From assembly GCA_018857735.1 (NCBI GenBank), contig JABMCL010000376.1, positions 389,501 to 453,500 on the forward strand: a stretch of DNA of 64,000 nucleotides, given 5' to 3'. The stretch comes from Alviniconcha marisindica. Taxonomy: Eukaryota; Mollusca; Gastropoda; Provannidae. The notes beneath the pieces are model-generated. The model did not search any database and was not told the origin of the DNA. It worked only from the letters and a program-made list of their open reading frames with translations. The translations under genes and the position numbers were made by a program. Of this stretch, positions 46,001 through 57,100 are shown piece by piece (position 1 is the stretch's first letter; every line of letters starts with the position of its first letter).

Positions 46001-48160
46001 CGTCTTAACTCCTTCTTTCATCCTAAAATGTGGTTTACAACACAGCACCTTGGATGCAAGTGTGTGTGTGTGTGTGTACAACAGTCTCTATGGACAAGAT
46101 TTTGCACTTTATAAATACCTTAATTATTATTATTAGTTAAAAGTGTGTGTGCATATGGAGGTATAATTATACATAATTCTGCTGGATGAAATTAATGCTC
46201 ATGAGTTTATTCATACTATCAAAATCTTTTAATTCACAGTCTCACACTCTCAGTACCATTTACTTGTGATTTGATGACATGTTTGGAACTGGTATTGAGT
46301 AATTGTGATGCTTTGATTCATCTTGAGATGACTCACCCTGATATCATTATCATGGTCAACTGGGCAATAAAATTCAGTTATCTGTCTGAGATGACCCTGT
46401 ATAGTTGACCGGATGTTAAAATCCAACTACTAAACAATTATTACAGCAGCATAAAAATACTGAAGAAAAATTTGCCAAGCCAGCTGCTGTCTTGCAGAGG
46501 TTCATGTTTATGCGCTTGTTTTGGGGTTGGTTTTTTTTTCTCCACTTTAGACAAAAGTATTCAGGAGCGACCCCCACTGCCACCCCCACCCCTCATCCCG
46601 CAAGTTGTTTTCATTTCTCAGTTTTTCATAGTTTTAATAGAAAATTCATTTGAGAAGAAGACATTTTGATGGTCCCAAATGCTTGGCTATAAAGAGGTGC
46701 CACACTATTGTGGAACTTTCAGTGTAAGCCTTGCCTGTGAATGTCTGCAAATGGAAAACTGCCAGGCTCTGCAAATGGAAAACTGCCAGGCCAGTAAGGT
46801 GACTGCGGCCAGTGTTCTGTGCTGTGCAGCATGCGCCGATGCAAGTGGTGGAGCCTCTGTCCACCTCAGTGTTGGAGGAGTGCAGTGTGCCTGGCTACGG
46901 CCGATTCACTGCCTACTCCAATGGACGCATCAGGGTGGTGTTTGAGGATCGGACGGCGCTGGACATGGTGGCCGACTTCTCCCAGCGCTTGAAGGGCTGC
47001 TTGAAGCATTCTGATTACTCTCAGGTACAGGGGACAGAGTGTGTGTGTGTGTGCGTGCGTGCATATGTGTGCGTGTGTGAATATGTGGGGGGGGGGGTAA
47101 CTGTTTGTGTATGTCATGTGTATATGCATGCAGGTATCTGTGTGCATATGTTTGTACATTTTAAGTTTAGTACCATCTGTATTGGGATAGAAAGGGGGTG
47201 GGGTGGGAGGGGTGCAGAAGTCTGGCAGAGAATAGTATTCTCCACTGTCATTGTGCTGGTAACATGGATGAATTTTGAGAGCCCTTCCTGTTCTTCTGTG
47301 CTAACCTCGACACACAGTTTCACTATGAACAGGTAAATCAGAAACTGTATCCTGATGCCTGACAGGGATCTCAGAAATTCAGGCATTTAATAACAGAAAT
47401 GTGATCTTGAAATTTACACCAGCAAAAACAATCTTCCTTTTATCCAGCACAGCACAGCCGAGACTCTGGCTGGGCTAAAAGTGACGAGTTTCGATCAGCA
47501 ACTAAGCAGTCATCGTTGTCGCCTGTTGCTGCCCACGGGGAAGTACGTCATTGCGGAAGTACACCGACCAGGGGCATACAGAAGGTACAGTACACCTGTG
47601 GATAGAGCTGTAGGAGGGGCGGGTGGGGGGGGGTGTAGGTGGGGTTATTGCCCCACTGCAAGCATCAGCCTCTGGTGTGTTTTTTCTTTTGATTTCTGTT
47701 GTACTTTGGTGGGCTTTTCGTGATGATCTGCAGCCTCAAAATGCTGTCTCCCAGGTCCGTTAAACTATAGTGGCTTATTTTGCAGCCTGAAAAACAGTTT
47801 CCTAGGTCTCTGTTGAACTACAACGGCTTATTTTGCAGCCTCAAAAACTGTTCCCTGGGCAGGTTTCTGTTGTACTTATTTTGCAGCCTCAAAAACTGTT
47901 CCCCAGGTCTTTGTTGTAATATAAGGACTTATTTTGGAGCCTCAAAAACTGTTTCCCAGGTCTCTGTTGAACTATAGTGACTTATTTTGCAGCCTTAAAA
48001 ACTGTTCCCCAGGTCTTTGTTGTAATATAAGGACTTATTTTGGAGCCTCAAAAACTGTTTCCCAGGTCTCTGTTGAACTATAGTGCCTTATTTTGCAGCC
48101 TCAAAAACTATTGGTGTTTCTTCTTCTTCTACATTCTTCTTTTTACACACACAAACATAC

Positions 48161-48229
<69 letters not shown>

Positions 48230-51200
48230 TGTTCCCTGTACCTGAGAGTAATCAGAATGCTTCCAGCAGCCCTTCAAGCACTGGGAGAAATCGGCCACCA
48301 TGTCCAAGTTTCCAGGAGACACATTGTGTATGTGGCCATTTTCAGTGCCTCTGTCACTTGGGCAGCCACATTTCGTCTTCAAGGGTTGATCTAGTGTGTG
48401 CTGCATCCCTGTGTGTTCAAACAGCAGTATGGCTGCCATGCTAGAGGTTTTAGCAAGCACGCAGATGCTAATGCTTGTGACTGCACACAGGGGCGGTGTG
48501 AGTACTGTAAGAGTCTGCGCTGAAAGCTGACTCGCGAAGCAAAAACCCTTTCACTGCCCCAGGGAGTCGAACCTGTCCAGTAGCATGCCAGACCTGGCGC
48601 CCAAGCAACTGAGCTATGTCCCTATCCCTGGGTGTTAATGTTTAAAAGGAAGGGAAGAGCGGGACTGATTATGAGTGTGATGCATTGACAAAAGGTGGGC
48701 AGACCTATAGCCAGTACTTGGAGGGGGCATTGTCAACAACTGCTGCTCACAAGGCAATACATAGGAAAATGTCCATGTTAAACATTATTTTTGAGGTTTT
48801 ATGTGTACATAATGGTATTTGTTGATCTCATAAAGCGTGGAGTGGTCACCCTTGTTGGTGACGCAGTGCACTACTAAATTGACCGCTATTATTATTACTT
48901 AGCCTCATGAGTTTTTTTCTTCAGTGTGTGTGTGTGTGTGTGTGTGCATGCATTGTGTGTATCTGTGTGCATGCATTGTATGTATATGTCCACAATGTTT
49001 CATGCAAGTCTCTTCCATGCTGTGTATGTTCATACTGTCTGAGGACAGAGAACTGACAGGAATGAATATCAATGTTGCCAAAGCATCATTGTGAATCCTT
49101 ATGGAAGTGTGCCAGTCATCTGTGATACACACAGTTCATCTGCCCCCCCCCCCCCCCCCCAAAACAACAACAACAACAACAACAAAACAACCCCAACAAC
49201 CACCACCACCACCCACCCATACCAACAGGTGTACTAGTACCATGAAATGAGGAATGCAGAACAGTAATAATTATATTCAGTATGTTTTCCATGATTCTGT
49301 TTACATCAATCTTCATTTTTGAGGATGTGAACTAGGTGGATTTGATCTACCTTGCATCTGCTTGCAAGCCAGGTGAGGCGACAGTTACCATACACAATTC
49401 AGGTCTGTGATGCCAGGTCCCATGCTATACATGTGTCATCAGCCAAGTGCTGTTAACACCTTTTGTTTGTGGATTCATCCTTATCATCATTGTCATTGCA
49501 CAGCTGAATTTGCAGGTACGTTGATGCAGCCAAAGAGTGGATCAACTGGGTCCAGTCCTCACCCACAGAACGTCGTCAGTTCTACCAGCACAAGGCAGCT
49601 CACCAAAGTGCTCACTTGTGAGTAGAGAAAGTTCTGTCAGTTCCGTCATCATCAGGGTGCACACTTGTGAGTAGAGTGATTTTTTTGTCAGTTCCATCAT
49701 CAAAGTGCACACTTGTTAGCAGAAGGATTCTGTCAGTTCCGTTATCAAAGTGCACACTTGTGAGTAGAGTCAATTCTGTTAGTTCTGTCATCAAAGTGCA
49801 CTCTTGTGAGTAGAGTGATTTTTGTCAATTCCATCATCAAAGTGCACACTTGTGAGTAGAGTGATTTTTGTCAATTCCATCATCAAAGTGCACACTTGTG
49901 AGTAGAGTGATTTCTGTCAATTCCATCATCAAAATGCACACTTGTGAGTAGAATGATTTCTGTCAGTTCCACGATCAAAGTGCACACTTGTGAGTAGAGT
50001 GATTTCTGTCAGTTCCATCATCAAAGTGTAGACTTGCAAGCACAAAAAGTTCTGTCACTTTCATCATCAAAATGCACACTTGTGAGTAGAGGGAATTCTG
50101 TTACTTCCATCATCAAAGTGTGCACTTGTGAGTAGATTGAGTCTTATCAGTTCTACCAGGGCAAGGCAGCCAGTAAAAGTGCACATTTGCAGATAGATCA
50201 CACCATGTTCACTGAGTTGGCATGCATCTGCCCATAATCCTGTCAGTTCTCTCAGCATAAGGAAGCTCATTAAAATATAACAAGTCCAGCAGGCTTGTCA
50301 GATTAAAAAAGTGTCTCATTTTCTCAGACAGCTTTTTCTTGGAAAATGAGTTCCTCTGACCCTTCTGTTGAAGAATTATATCAACAGAGTACAACCACTG
50401 AAAGTTTACACGAGAGTTGCCTGCTACTATGTCCATCTCTGTTCAGCCAACTGTGCTGGTTGTGCAGGAATTTGCATGTGTATCAATTCACCATTGGTAT
50501 TATGAACTGCATTTTGCCCATGTGCTTTAAACAAGCTGTTGAGATCTTTGGCACATCTTGCACTCAAAATGCACAAAAGAAAAAAAAGTTTGAAACATTT
50601 TGATGGATGAACTAATGTCTTCCAGCACACAAAGAAACAACTATCTTCTCTCTTTCTTCATGTTGTATTTTGATGTATACGTTTTTTTATCACAGTTTTT
50701 GAGGAATTTTTTGTTTTGTTTTTTGTTTTAAACTTTAGGTCTGCAGAAGCAGAGCTGAAGAAAATTGAATGTTTCAACTGTATCCTTTCGGATTTGAGGG
50801 ATGCTAGTCATCCACATCATATGATGATGCAGTAGGCACCGACTCCTTCCCAGGCAGAGGATTTGTACTGTCGGCACCGTTTACTTCTGGGATTGGTCTC
50901 AACAATGGGCTAAGCTGACCACAAAATAATGTGCATTTCTAGACTTTTGTTCCTCGTGAGAACTGATGCGAAAACTGTTGGAACACAGGCAAGAGATTGT
51001 GCGGCATCTTACTCACGAAGGGTAATTTTTTTGCCAAAAATAATGTATGTCTGAGGAGCAGAGAATTAGATTTAACTGTAGATACTTATGTCCCTCTGTT
51101 CTTGTGCAGTTGAATCCCCGCTGAAAGGCCTCCCCACTTTCAAGAACATTTGTTCTAGAGCCTCCCTTTTTTCCAAGGACCAACTCTCTTTGAGGACATA

Positions 51201-51983
51201 TGTTTGTATAATTAAACTCGATCAGTTCAAGTGAAGGATAATAATAATATCGAGAGAAAAAAGAGCTGCCAAACAACCAAGGCTTTCATCATTTGCAGAA
51301 ACAAAATCAAGATTATTGCAGCTTTTCCTCTAACCCCCCCCCCCCCCCTTTTTTTTTTTTTGGTAACTAAAAATTAAGTACTTTTAAGTATTACCTGTTT
51401 TTGTAGTTTTGATTGTGGGTCTTTTGAGCAGTTGCCCTTGTTATAGATGCAGTTTTTATTTTATTTTTAACATTTCCTGGTGGTACACAAGTGCGCAGCC
51501 CATCAGAATGTTACTTCCCCTTGACCAGCTGCAGACATTGTTGATCACACCGGCATCAGCAGCACTGGCACTAGCCGAGACTTGTCCGAAGTTTCACCCC
51601 CCTCACACATGCATTCAACGGTCCTTCAGCAAGCACCTTACGACCCTCGGGCTGTCTCCTCCACTCACCACTTTCATCACATCCCCCCAGTGCATACTTC
51701 GCAGCATTCAACAAGGCACCTTCCAGTTTCTCATGGTCCCCAGTATTCAACAAGGTACCCAGATCTGCACGCTGCCCAGCATCAGACTGCTCCACAAGGT
51801 TTTGACCTCCAGGGGAGTAGTGCTCGGCATAGACTGATGCCTTCTGGGATACCCTCGATGTCAGACCCCAAAGGTTTGGAGCTGGCACAAGGGTTCAACT
51901 CGGTGAGGGAAGCTTTGCTCAGAACATCACAGATGATCAAGGACATCGACGACATAGTGAAGGAACGCAAAAAGACAATGTAA
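36502..51983 (+). CDS. C5orf34: C5orf34 homologue (12 coding exons)
   Basis: Function is not established for this family. Exons: 36502-36652, 39366-39505, 40213-41602, 42235-42466, 44223-44340, 45020-45111, 45909-45972, 46830-47024, 47448-47584, 49516-49617, 50739-50779, 51535-51983 (TAA). All junctions keep phase; product about 1,036 residues. Recognition rests on the N-terminus (YTNDAVEVRYSDGSRLQLSP), ALDFRN, the YTWV...CP..W block, PLSCPFQHLHAW, VEIYPGDGSVF, GRFTAYSNGRIRVVFEDRTA, RYVDAAKEWINWV and the C-terminal IKDIDDIV, all matching the human protein in order (compared from memory). Human C5orf34 is about 640 residues; the excess is mainly exon 3. The start ATG at 36502 gives an N-terminus equivalent to the human one. 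Confidence 0.93.
36717..37042. repeat. (GT)n and (TA)n microsatellites
   Basis: GT repeats at 36717-36754 and TA repeats at 36998-37040, with GT/CATG-rich sequence between, in C5orf34 intron 1. Frames across it are artefacts. Confidence 0.93.
37170..37546. repeat. Two tandem ~185-bp copies
   Basis: The block aaagcccttctattaaaata to gtcgtggggtgcagtagtct occurs at about 37170-37357 and 37359-37545 with few differences. The remainder of intron 1 (37550-39365) shows nothing recognisable beyond short AT repeats (38120-38137) and a poly-C/CAC tract (39083-39118). Confidence 0.9.
39652..39800 (-). mobile_element. Fragment of SINE family S1 (3' part)
   Basis: 'ttgcttaacatccacagagg', 'gtaggcctattactagtatt' and 'agacggggatgagtggg' resemble the 3' part of the SINEs at 25750 and 33532. 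The tRNA-like head is missing. It lies in C5orf34 intron 2. Confidence 0.5.
40213..41602 (+). CDS. C5orf34: C5orf34 exon 3, long low-complexity central region
   Basis: This 1,390-nt exon begins SLYAKIDRIAWPKTPKE and GSRRAVSSDEYASLVLSPHG, ending FTVCYLSHIS, which align with the N-terminal conserved domain. About 330 residues follow that are rich in Ser, Gln, Asp and Asn with no recognisable domain, before the conserved ETWSATRQHYTWVTQ and CPAAWRHPL. The vertebrate protein has a shorter linker here. The frame is uninterrupted, so the expansion is genuine coding sequence; it is probably disordered. Confidence 0.88.
42500..42665. repeat. Dispersed repeat copy, family A
   Basis: 'cattgatcacttttgtatag', 'cctgctctctcaagcagtct', 'cactgcactcttgtcgcatg' and 'accatgcaccagttta' match copies at 2463 and 33985. 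It sits right after C5orf34 exon 4. Confidence 0.65.
42748..42900. repeat. (CA)n, (AG)n and poly-G tracts
   Basis: CA/TA repeats at 42745-42780, AG at 42780-42810 and poly-G at 42872-42898, in C5orf34 intron 4. Confidence 0.9.
43012..44290 (+). repeat. 102-bp array built on the acceptor and start of C5orf34 exon 5
   Basis: Twelve units of 100-102 bp each contain tgtgtgtacag|gtttgttcgg, ctgggcaacatgaaggttgt, agagatctacccaggtgatg, gcagtgtctttgtg, then gattatttctgtcagtgtg. The last unit runs into the true exon (44223-44340), which goes on to SQGITAHFFSHIVWKDGK. Exon-like starts lie at 43104, 43204, 43306, 43407, 43509 and then every 102 bp to 44223. Since 102 is a multiple of three and the unit lacks stops, a long frame spans it (34-residue repeats). 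Confidence 0.96.
44341..45019. repeat. Degenerate ~42-bp repeat in C5orf34 intron 5
   Basis: Variants of 'ggaatctgaatttcccatgg', 'ttttcttggaaaa' recur about eight times from 44515 to 44860. The rest of this intron shows nothing recognisable. Confidence 0.65.
46048..46137 (+). mobile_element. Short LINE tail, family L1 of this window
   Basis: The tail 'acagtctctatggacaagat', 'tttgcactttataaatacct', 'taattattattattag' matches, in plus orientation, the 3' terminus of the element at 57905-58390. It is a severely 5'-truncated insertion in C5orf34 intron 7. Confidence 0.65.
47715..48115. repeat. ~62-bp tandem array in C5orf34 intron 9
   Basis: Six to seven copies of ttattttgcagcctcaaaaa, ctgttccccaggtctctgtt, gaactatagtgac. 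Each carries AG sites preceded by T-rich sequence but does not match the next exon at 49516. Confidence 0.9.
48163..48307 (-). pseudogene. Inverted copy of C5orf34 exon 8 end, donor and intronic GT tract
   Basis: 48242-48307 is the reverse complement of the last ~65 bp of exon 8 (coding DMVADFSQRLKGCLKHSDYSQ), and 48227-48241 plus the (CA)n at 48163-48226 correspond to its donor gtacaggggacaga and the following (GT)n. A few substitutions are present. The copy sits in intron 9, about 1.2 kb from its source at 46960-47060. Confidence 0.88.
48308..48630 (-). mobile_element. tRNA-derived SINE, family S2
   Basis: On the minus strand from about 48628: gggatagggacatagctcag (box A TAGCTCAGTTG) and, about 50 nt on, box B GGTTCGACTCC. 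The body (gctgaaagctgactcg, caagcattagcatctgcgtg, atggctgcc, tcaacccttgaagacgaaat in complement) matches the copy at 59480-59830. It immediately abuts the inverted exon 8 copy. Confidence 0.8.
49590..50200 (+). repeat. ~50-bp array built on the donor of C5orf34 exon 10
   Basis: The exon ends 'caccaaagtgctcactt|gtgagtagag'. About ten units repeat this as atcaaagtgcacactt|gtgagtagag, tgatttctgtcagttccatc. The unit near 50145 even recovers 'accagggcaaggcagccagt', similar to the exon upstream of the junction (accagcacaaggcagctcac), confirming an exonic source. The true donor is at 49618. Confidence 0.94.
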
Positions 51984-52861
51984 AGGGCAGCGCACTGTCT
52001 CTATAATATGCATCGAAAACATTGTGAAGTATTGGCAGCAAATGATGCGGGCCTGGCTTACAAAGCGTGATCAAAGATGGCAATGGAAAGTGCAGAGCCT
52101 CTAAACCTAAGACCTTTACAAATAGGCTTCAGAGCATTTGAGTATGCTCAGCATAAAACTGGTATTGCACTGAAAATGTGATGGAAATTCACAAGAGTGT
52201 AGAACAAAACAGTACAGAAATGTATTCATTTGCCTTTAGTTGATACATGTAAATCATAGTTATTTATTGGCATTCATGTGACTATGATAGGTCATCTTGC
52301 CAAGTGTTTTGTGGCTGTTCTGTTCAGATTATACATTCCAGTGATGACAAATGATGAAATGAAGTGCATATGTTCGTGCGTGTGTGTGTTTGTTTAAAGT
52401 TACACTTGTGTGACCTTAGACTGGTGCAAAACAGTTACTTTCATTGTTTTAATGCATCAGCATCTAACTCAGTGAAGACTGTCTGAATAATAATTTCTGG
52501 ATATATTTGGATAGTGCTGTGTTGTAGCATGCTAACAAGTCGAGGACTGCTTCGGTCTATATATATGTCAGTAATCTCTTGTTCCACCTCTCTCTCACGC
52601 CCTGAGATAACTGTAATGGTTAACTGGGCGTAAAACACCAAATTACTTTCTCTCTCTCACACGCGCGCATGCACACACATACTCACACACTAAAACACAT
52701 ACTCAAAACTGTATTCAATATGCTTGAAACAGAGTAAAAAGTAGGTCATAAAACAGGTATATCCAGGGTAAATCTCCTAAAGGTAGCACCATTTCAGATT
52801 GCACTTTTGGCCAAAAAAATCCATCAAAACAAAACACACATTTTTAGTACACATGAATAAA
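51984..52861 (+). other. C5orf34: C5orf34 3' UTR region and poly(A) signal
   Basis: Downstream of the stop (51981-51983) the first good AATAAA is at 52856-52861. The part 52440-52660 contains 'gataactgtaatggttaact' and 'gggcgtaaaacaccaaatta', similar in style to dispersed elements, but I cannot place it in a family. From 52862 to 53650 I recognise nothing. Confidence 0.45.
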
Positions 52862-53649
52862 TTAAACTATTTTACATGATTGTAAAATTCATCTATTGCA
52901 CTTCACAAAATGATACAAAAAAGGTATAACGCCTTTGTGACATGAATCATGTCACATTAATAATCATAATGCACAAAATGGGACGGACATTGTAAAATTA
53001 ACCCCCAACAACAACAATGTATGGTAGACCCTCTTCGGGTGAACTCACTTAAGATGATCTGTTCAATATCAACAGATTCAAATATCCCTTCTTCATATTT
53101 TTTTCAGATATGTTACCTCAACCCAACTCCAAGGAGGCATCTCCCATAGACCAAACATCTAGCGGCATTTGGGTTTCCAAAGCAACCCTTCTGCCTCATT
53201 GAAGGCAAATTTCTGTTGAGTAAAGTTGGTGGTCTAAGCTTTGCCCTCTGGCCTATGGGGTTCTTAAGTACACAGAAGTGCACTGTCAAAATCAGTACAA
53301 CAAACGGGGTATCTCAGGACAGAAAACAAGCCACACAAGTAATAAAGTCGAAACAGCTGCACTTCTGCAACTTCACGACATCCAGGATCATAACCCCCTT
53401 TCCTCCCCTGGTCACCTCCATACCCATCCTGGAAAAACGAGAGAAAAAAAATTGTGTGATCTGGTGCCTTGTTCATGAGGTCACTAACACAGATGGCTGG
53501 GCACAAAGTGGAGGCACTTGACATATTTTTGCAGCTTTTCAATGCCCGTTTTTAATAAACAGGACCAGAAATTAGGTGAAAAACTGCTGTATGTCTGTTT
53601 TTTTCATTTTTGTTCCATCCCTGTGAATAGGGCATGTGATGCTTCTTCA

Positions 53650-53945
53650 CTTTGTTTGTCCTTTAAGTCAGCAGGTCAGTCAAAAAACTTGAGCTGGGCT
53701 GCCCCTTTAAGTCAGCAGGTCAATCAAAAAACTTGAGTTGGACTGCCTCTATAAGTCATCACGTCTGTCAGAAAACTTGAATTGGGCTGCCCCTTTACAT
53801 TAGCAGGTCAGTCAGAAATCTTCAGTTTGGCTGCCCTTATGTCAGCAGGTCAGTCAGAAAACTTGAGTTGGGCTTCCCCTTTAAGTCAGCAGGTCAGCCA
53901 GAAAACTTGAATTGGGCTGCCCCTTTAAGTCAGCAGGTCAGCCAA
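53650..53945 (-). repeat. ~45-bp array that includes the ASB gene's stop codon
   Basis: Seven units on the minus strand of the type ctgacctgctgactTAAagg, ggcagcccaattcaagtttt. The most upstream unit supplies the last codons (LADLLT) and the TAA of the ankyrin/SOCS gene; the rest lie in its 3' UTR. Confidence 0.9.
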
Positions 53946-54149
53946 AAAAATTGAGTCCTTGACCCTGGATGGCACAGGAAGCAGAGGAACTGCTTTGTGC
54001 AGACGATGACCCAGGTGGGTGCGTATCCTGTACACGGCCAGCTCACACAGGGTTGGAGGGCATGAGACGCGGGTGGACAGCCACTGGTGAAGCTCAGGGT
54101 CCAGGGCCAAGGAGGAGTCTTGTGAATCTGACTTCAGTTTTTCAAGAAT
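53925..54149 (-). CDS. SOCS-box exon of the ASB-like gene
   Basis: The last exon encodes [20 protein letters not shown] and [18 protein letters not shown], matching the SOCS-box pattern: BC box (LCxLxxxxIRxxLG) followed by the Cul5-box LPLP-type element (here LPVP). Known family members usually end just after the KDYLL-like motif; here LADLLT is added, and those six codons come from a tandem repeat that spans the stop. Confidence 0.9.
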   Translation of the reverse strand: MLEKLKSDSQDSSLALDPELHQWLSTRVSCPPTLCELAVYRIRTHLGHRLHKAVPLLPVPSRVKDSIFLADLLT

Positions 54150-57100
54150 CTGCGGAAAGAAATTAAGACAGAATGACAGGCTTGGCTAGACTGCTCCCAG
54201 ATGCAAAAATGTTGAAGCTCAAGAAACAAAACAAAAACATAAATATGTTCATATAACTGCAACAACAAAAATGTAGTCTCATTGCGAAACTTTCATTGGC
54301 ATAAGCATCTGATGGGCAAGGGCACCAGGTCACAAAAATGACCAGAATGTTTCACTGCAGCAAAGCCAGAATTCAACCCAGTCTGGCATTCATTTCATTT
54401 TACGTACTGACATACGACTTAGTAGGGGGAGCGCTACCTACGTCTCTGTGTGTATGTGTGCCTTTGTGTGTGTGTGGGGGGGGGGGGGGGGGGGCTGGTA
54501 TGTCATTTTGTGTGGGCCTGGGTGGGTGGGCCTATGGGTGTATGTGCACCTATGTCATTGTGTGGGGTGGGGGGGGGGGGCTGCATGTGTATGTGCCTCT
54601 GTGTGTGTGTGGGGGGGGGAGGGGGGTGTGTGTGTGTGTGTGTATTCACCTGGGAGCGAATACTGCCGGTCGGATACCCTGCAGCAAGGAACACCTGCAG
54701 GAGGTGAAAACTCCCATCATCCAATGCCATTTCAACGGGGTCAAAGGTGAACTCCATGTTGAGCCGCTTCCGGAACACCTTCCCTTTTGTGGTCATGCAG
54801 CAGTTGTACTTCAGCAGGAGTTTAACGCACTCTGTGTCCTTCTTGCTGGTGGCGATCAGCAAAGGTGTCACACCAGAGCGGACTGAAAATGACAAAACCG
54901 TGTGTAAATTTGTGTGCTGAGTTTCTTCCCTCTCATAGTCTGCTCACATTTTCACTGGTGATTAGGCATAGAGGTGGGGGGGGGGGACTCAAACTCAAAA
55001 ACTATTTTACAAGGATTGTAGTTTACGTTCAGCTGAACCTAACAACTAGTCCTTGTTAAGCTACTGGTGAGCAAAAACAACGTACGCACAACTTAAAACA
55101 GGCAGCAAACAGAGACTTCAGACGGATGAAGACAGCAGCATGGAATGGAAAATATATCAGGCAGAAAAATAAGACTTCGGAATGAAAATTTAGCAGCAAC
55201 CTCAATGGACACACACGTGTGCGCACACAAGCTGTAAACATGCATGTAACAAAATCCACCACTGGATGCTACTTCTTACACATGATGTTAGGTTCAGCTC
55301 CCTGGTCCAGAAAGAACCTGACGAGAAGTGGCGCCTGTAGGAAGGCAGCGGTGACCAATGGGTTGCTGTATTCGCACACAGCAAGGTCAAGGTCAGCGCC
55401 AGCCTGCGTCAGCAGCACGATGATTGTCATCACGTCAGAGTCTATGTGGCAGATACCCTACACAGAAACAACAGGATTACTGTAATCACTTCAGGGTGCA
55501 TACACAGCATGGTCAGTGTTAGCACACACACACACACTTACACACACACACACACTCACGCGCACACACACACTCACAAGCACCACCACCCCCCCCCCCC
55601 ACACACACACACACCTCACACTGATGTGTTAAGCAAAACACACCCGCTACCCATATTCACACAACATACACACGTGCATCAAGTGGTGTGAAATGCATAA
55701 CGCAGTCACTGGGCACATGTAAGTCCTGCATCTACAACTTCAGGTATGGACATTGACTGGAAGTCCATTTCCTACGCCAGCTGCCTGCCAGCTTGAAGAG
55801 CTTGGCCTGTACTGAATGATGGCCAACATCCATTCTGTATATAATATACAGTGGTTTGCCCTTGATTGTTAAAGCATTGGATGCTGAGCTCACAGTCATG
55901 AAATCCTTCTGCCTTGGCTGTTGACTTCTTTGCTGAAAACATCCATTCAGTCACACACATGCACACATGCGCATGCACACACATGCAAACACACCCACAC
56001 ATGATCTCTCACACACACACACACTCTCACACACATACGCACCACACATACATATATATACACACACATGCACTCTCATACACACCACACATACGCACAT
56101 GCACTCACAATACACACCACACCACACCCACAATGACACATACACATACAAACACCACACACACACACTCACATGCACATGCATGCACACACACGCATGC
56201 ACACGTGCATGCACGCACGCACACACACACAACCTGTCTGTTCCTGACGTGGTCCCACATAAGGTTGGTGAGGGCAGTTCTGCGTGTGATGTCCAGACTG
56301 TCCACCTCAGCCCCAGCAGACAGCAGGACCTCCACAGCCGCTACGTTTCTTGTCACTGCTGCCCTCTGGTGGATAAAATGGAACTGTGACTTTTAAGCCC
56401 GTTCTTAATTGGGTGAACTTTTGCTTTGTGAACCTAGTGTTCGTCGAACCTGGTATTCATCCAGGTATTCGTCGAACCTGAAAAAAGTTTGGTGAACATA
56501 GATGGTTCTTAACTGGGCAAACTTTTGCTTCACAAATCTAGTTCGGAGTATTCGTCAAACTGTGAAGAAGCTATGTTCAGGGTCCAAAAAGCTTCGCTCA
56601 ACATGTCCTGGGAATATTCACCCAGTTCAACGAACCTTGCCTCTGACTGGCTGTGAGCAAAGAGAGCTCTCCTGTGGATGAGGAAGAAATTAAAATTAAA
56701 ATGGATGACAATGTCAATACTTCATTCGCTTCAGAGGGAATTGACCTATTTGATAACTTGTGGGAGGCACAGCCTTGTCTCTGGGACCAAGAATGATATC
56801 ATAGTTAGTTGAATAACCCTGTGAGGGATGATTTAAGTATACTGACGACTTTAGCCTACATTTTGGATCATGCTGTCTGCTGCGCTTCTGCTGCAAGTTC
56901 AGGCTGAAGCTTGCCTCTCATAAGCCAATTAAGAAATGAAGTAGAGTTTGTTGAACTGCCCGAACCATGCTTGGCAAACTAAAAGTTTGTCTGAGCTCAA
57001 TTAAGAAACGAATTATAGTTCACTGAACTGTCCGAAGTATGTCTGGTAAACTAAGCTCAATTAAGAAATGAATTATAGTTCGTTGAACTGTCCGAAGTAT

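Noticed and set aside
48241..48460. Possible extra C5orf34 exon on the minus strand (DMVADFSQ...)
   Set aside because: It is the inverted copy of exon 8 joined to a SINE, opposite to the gene.
54338..54886. Gly/Cys/Val-rich 182-codon plus-strand frame
   Set aside because: Covers G and GT repeats and runs antisense to the ASB exon 54650-54882.
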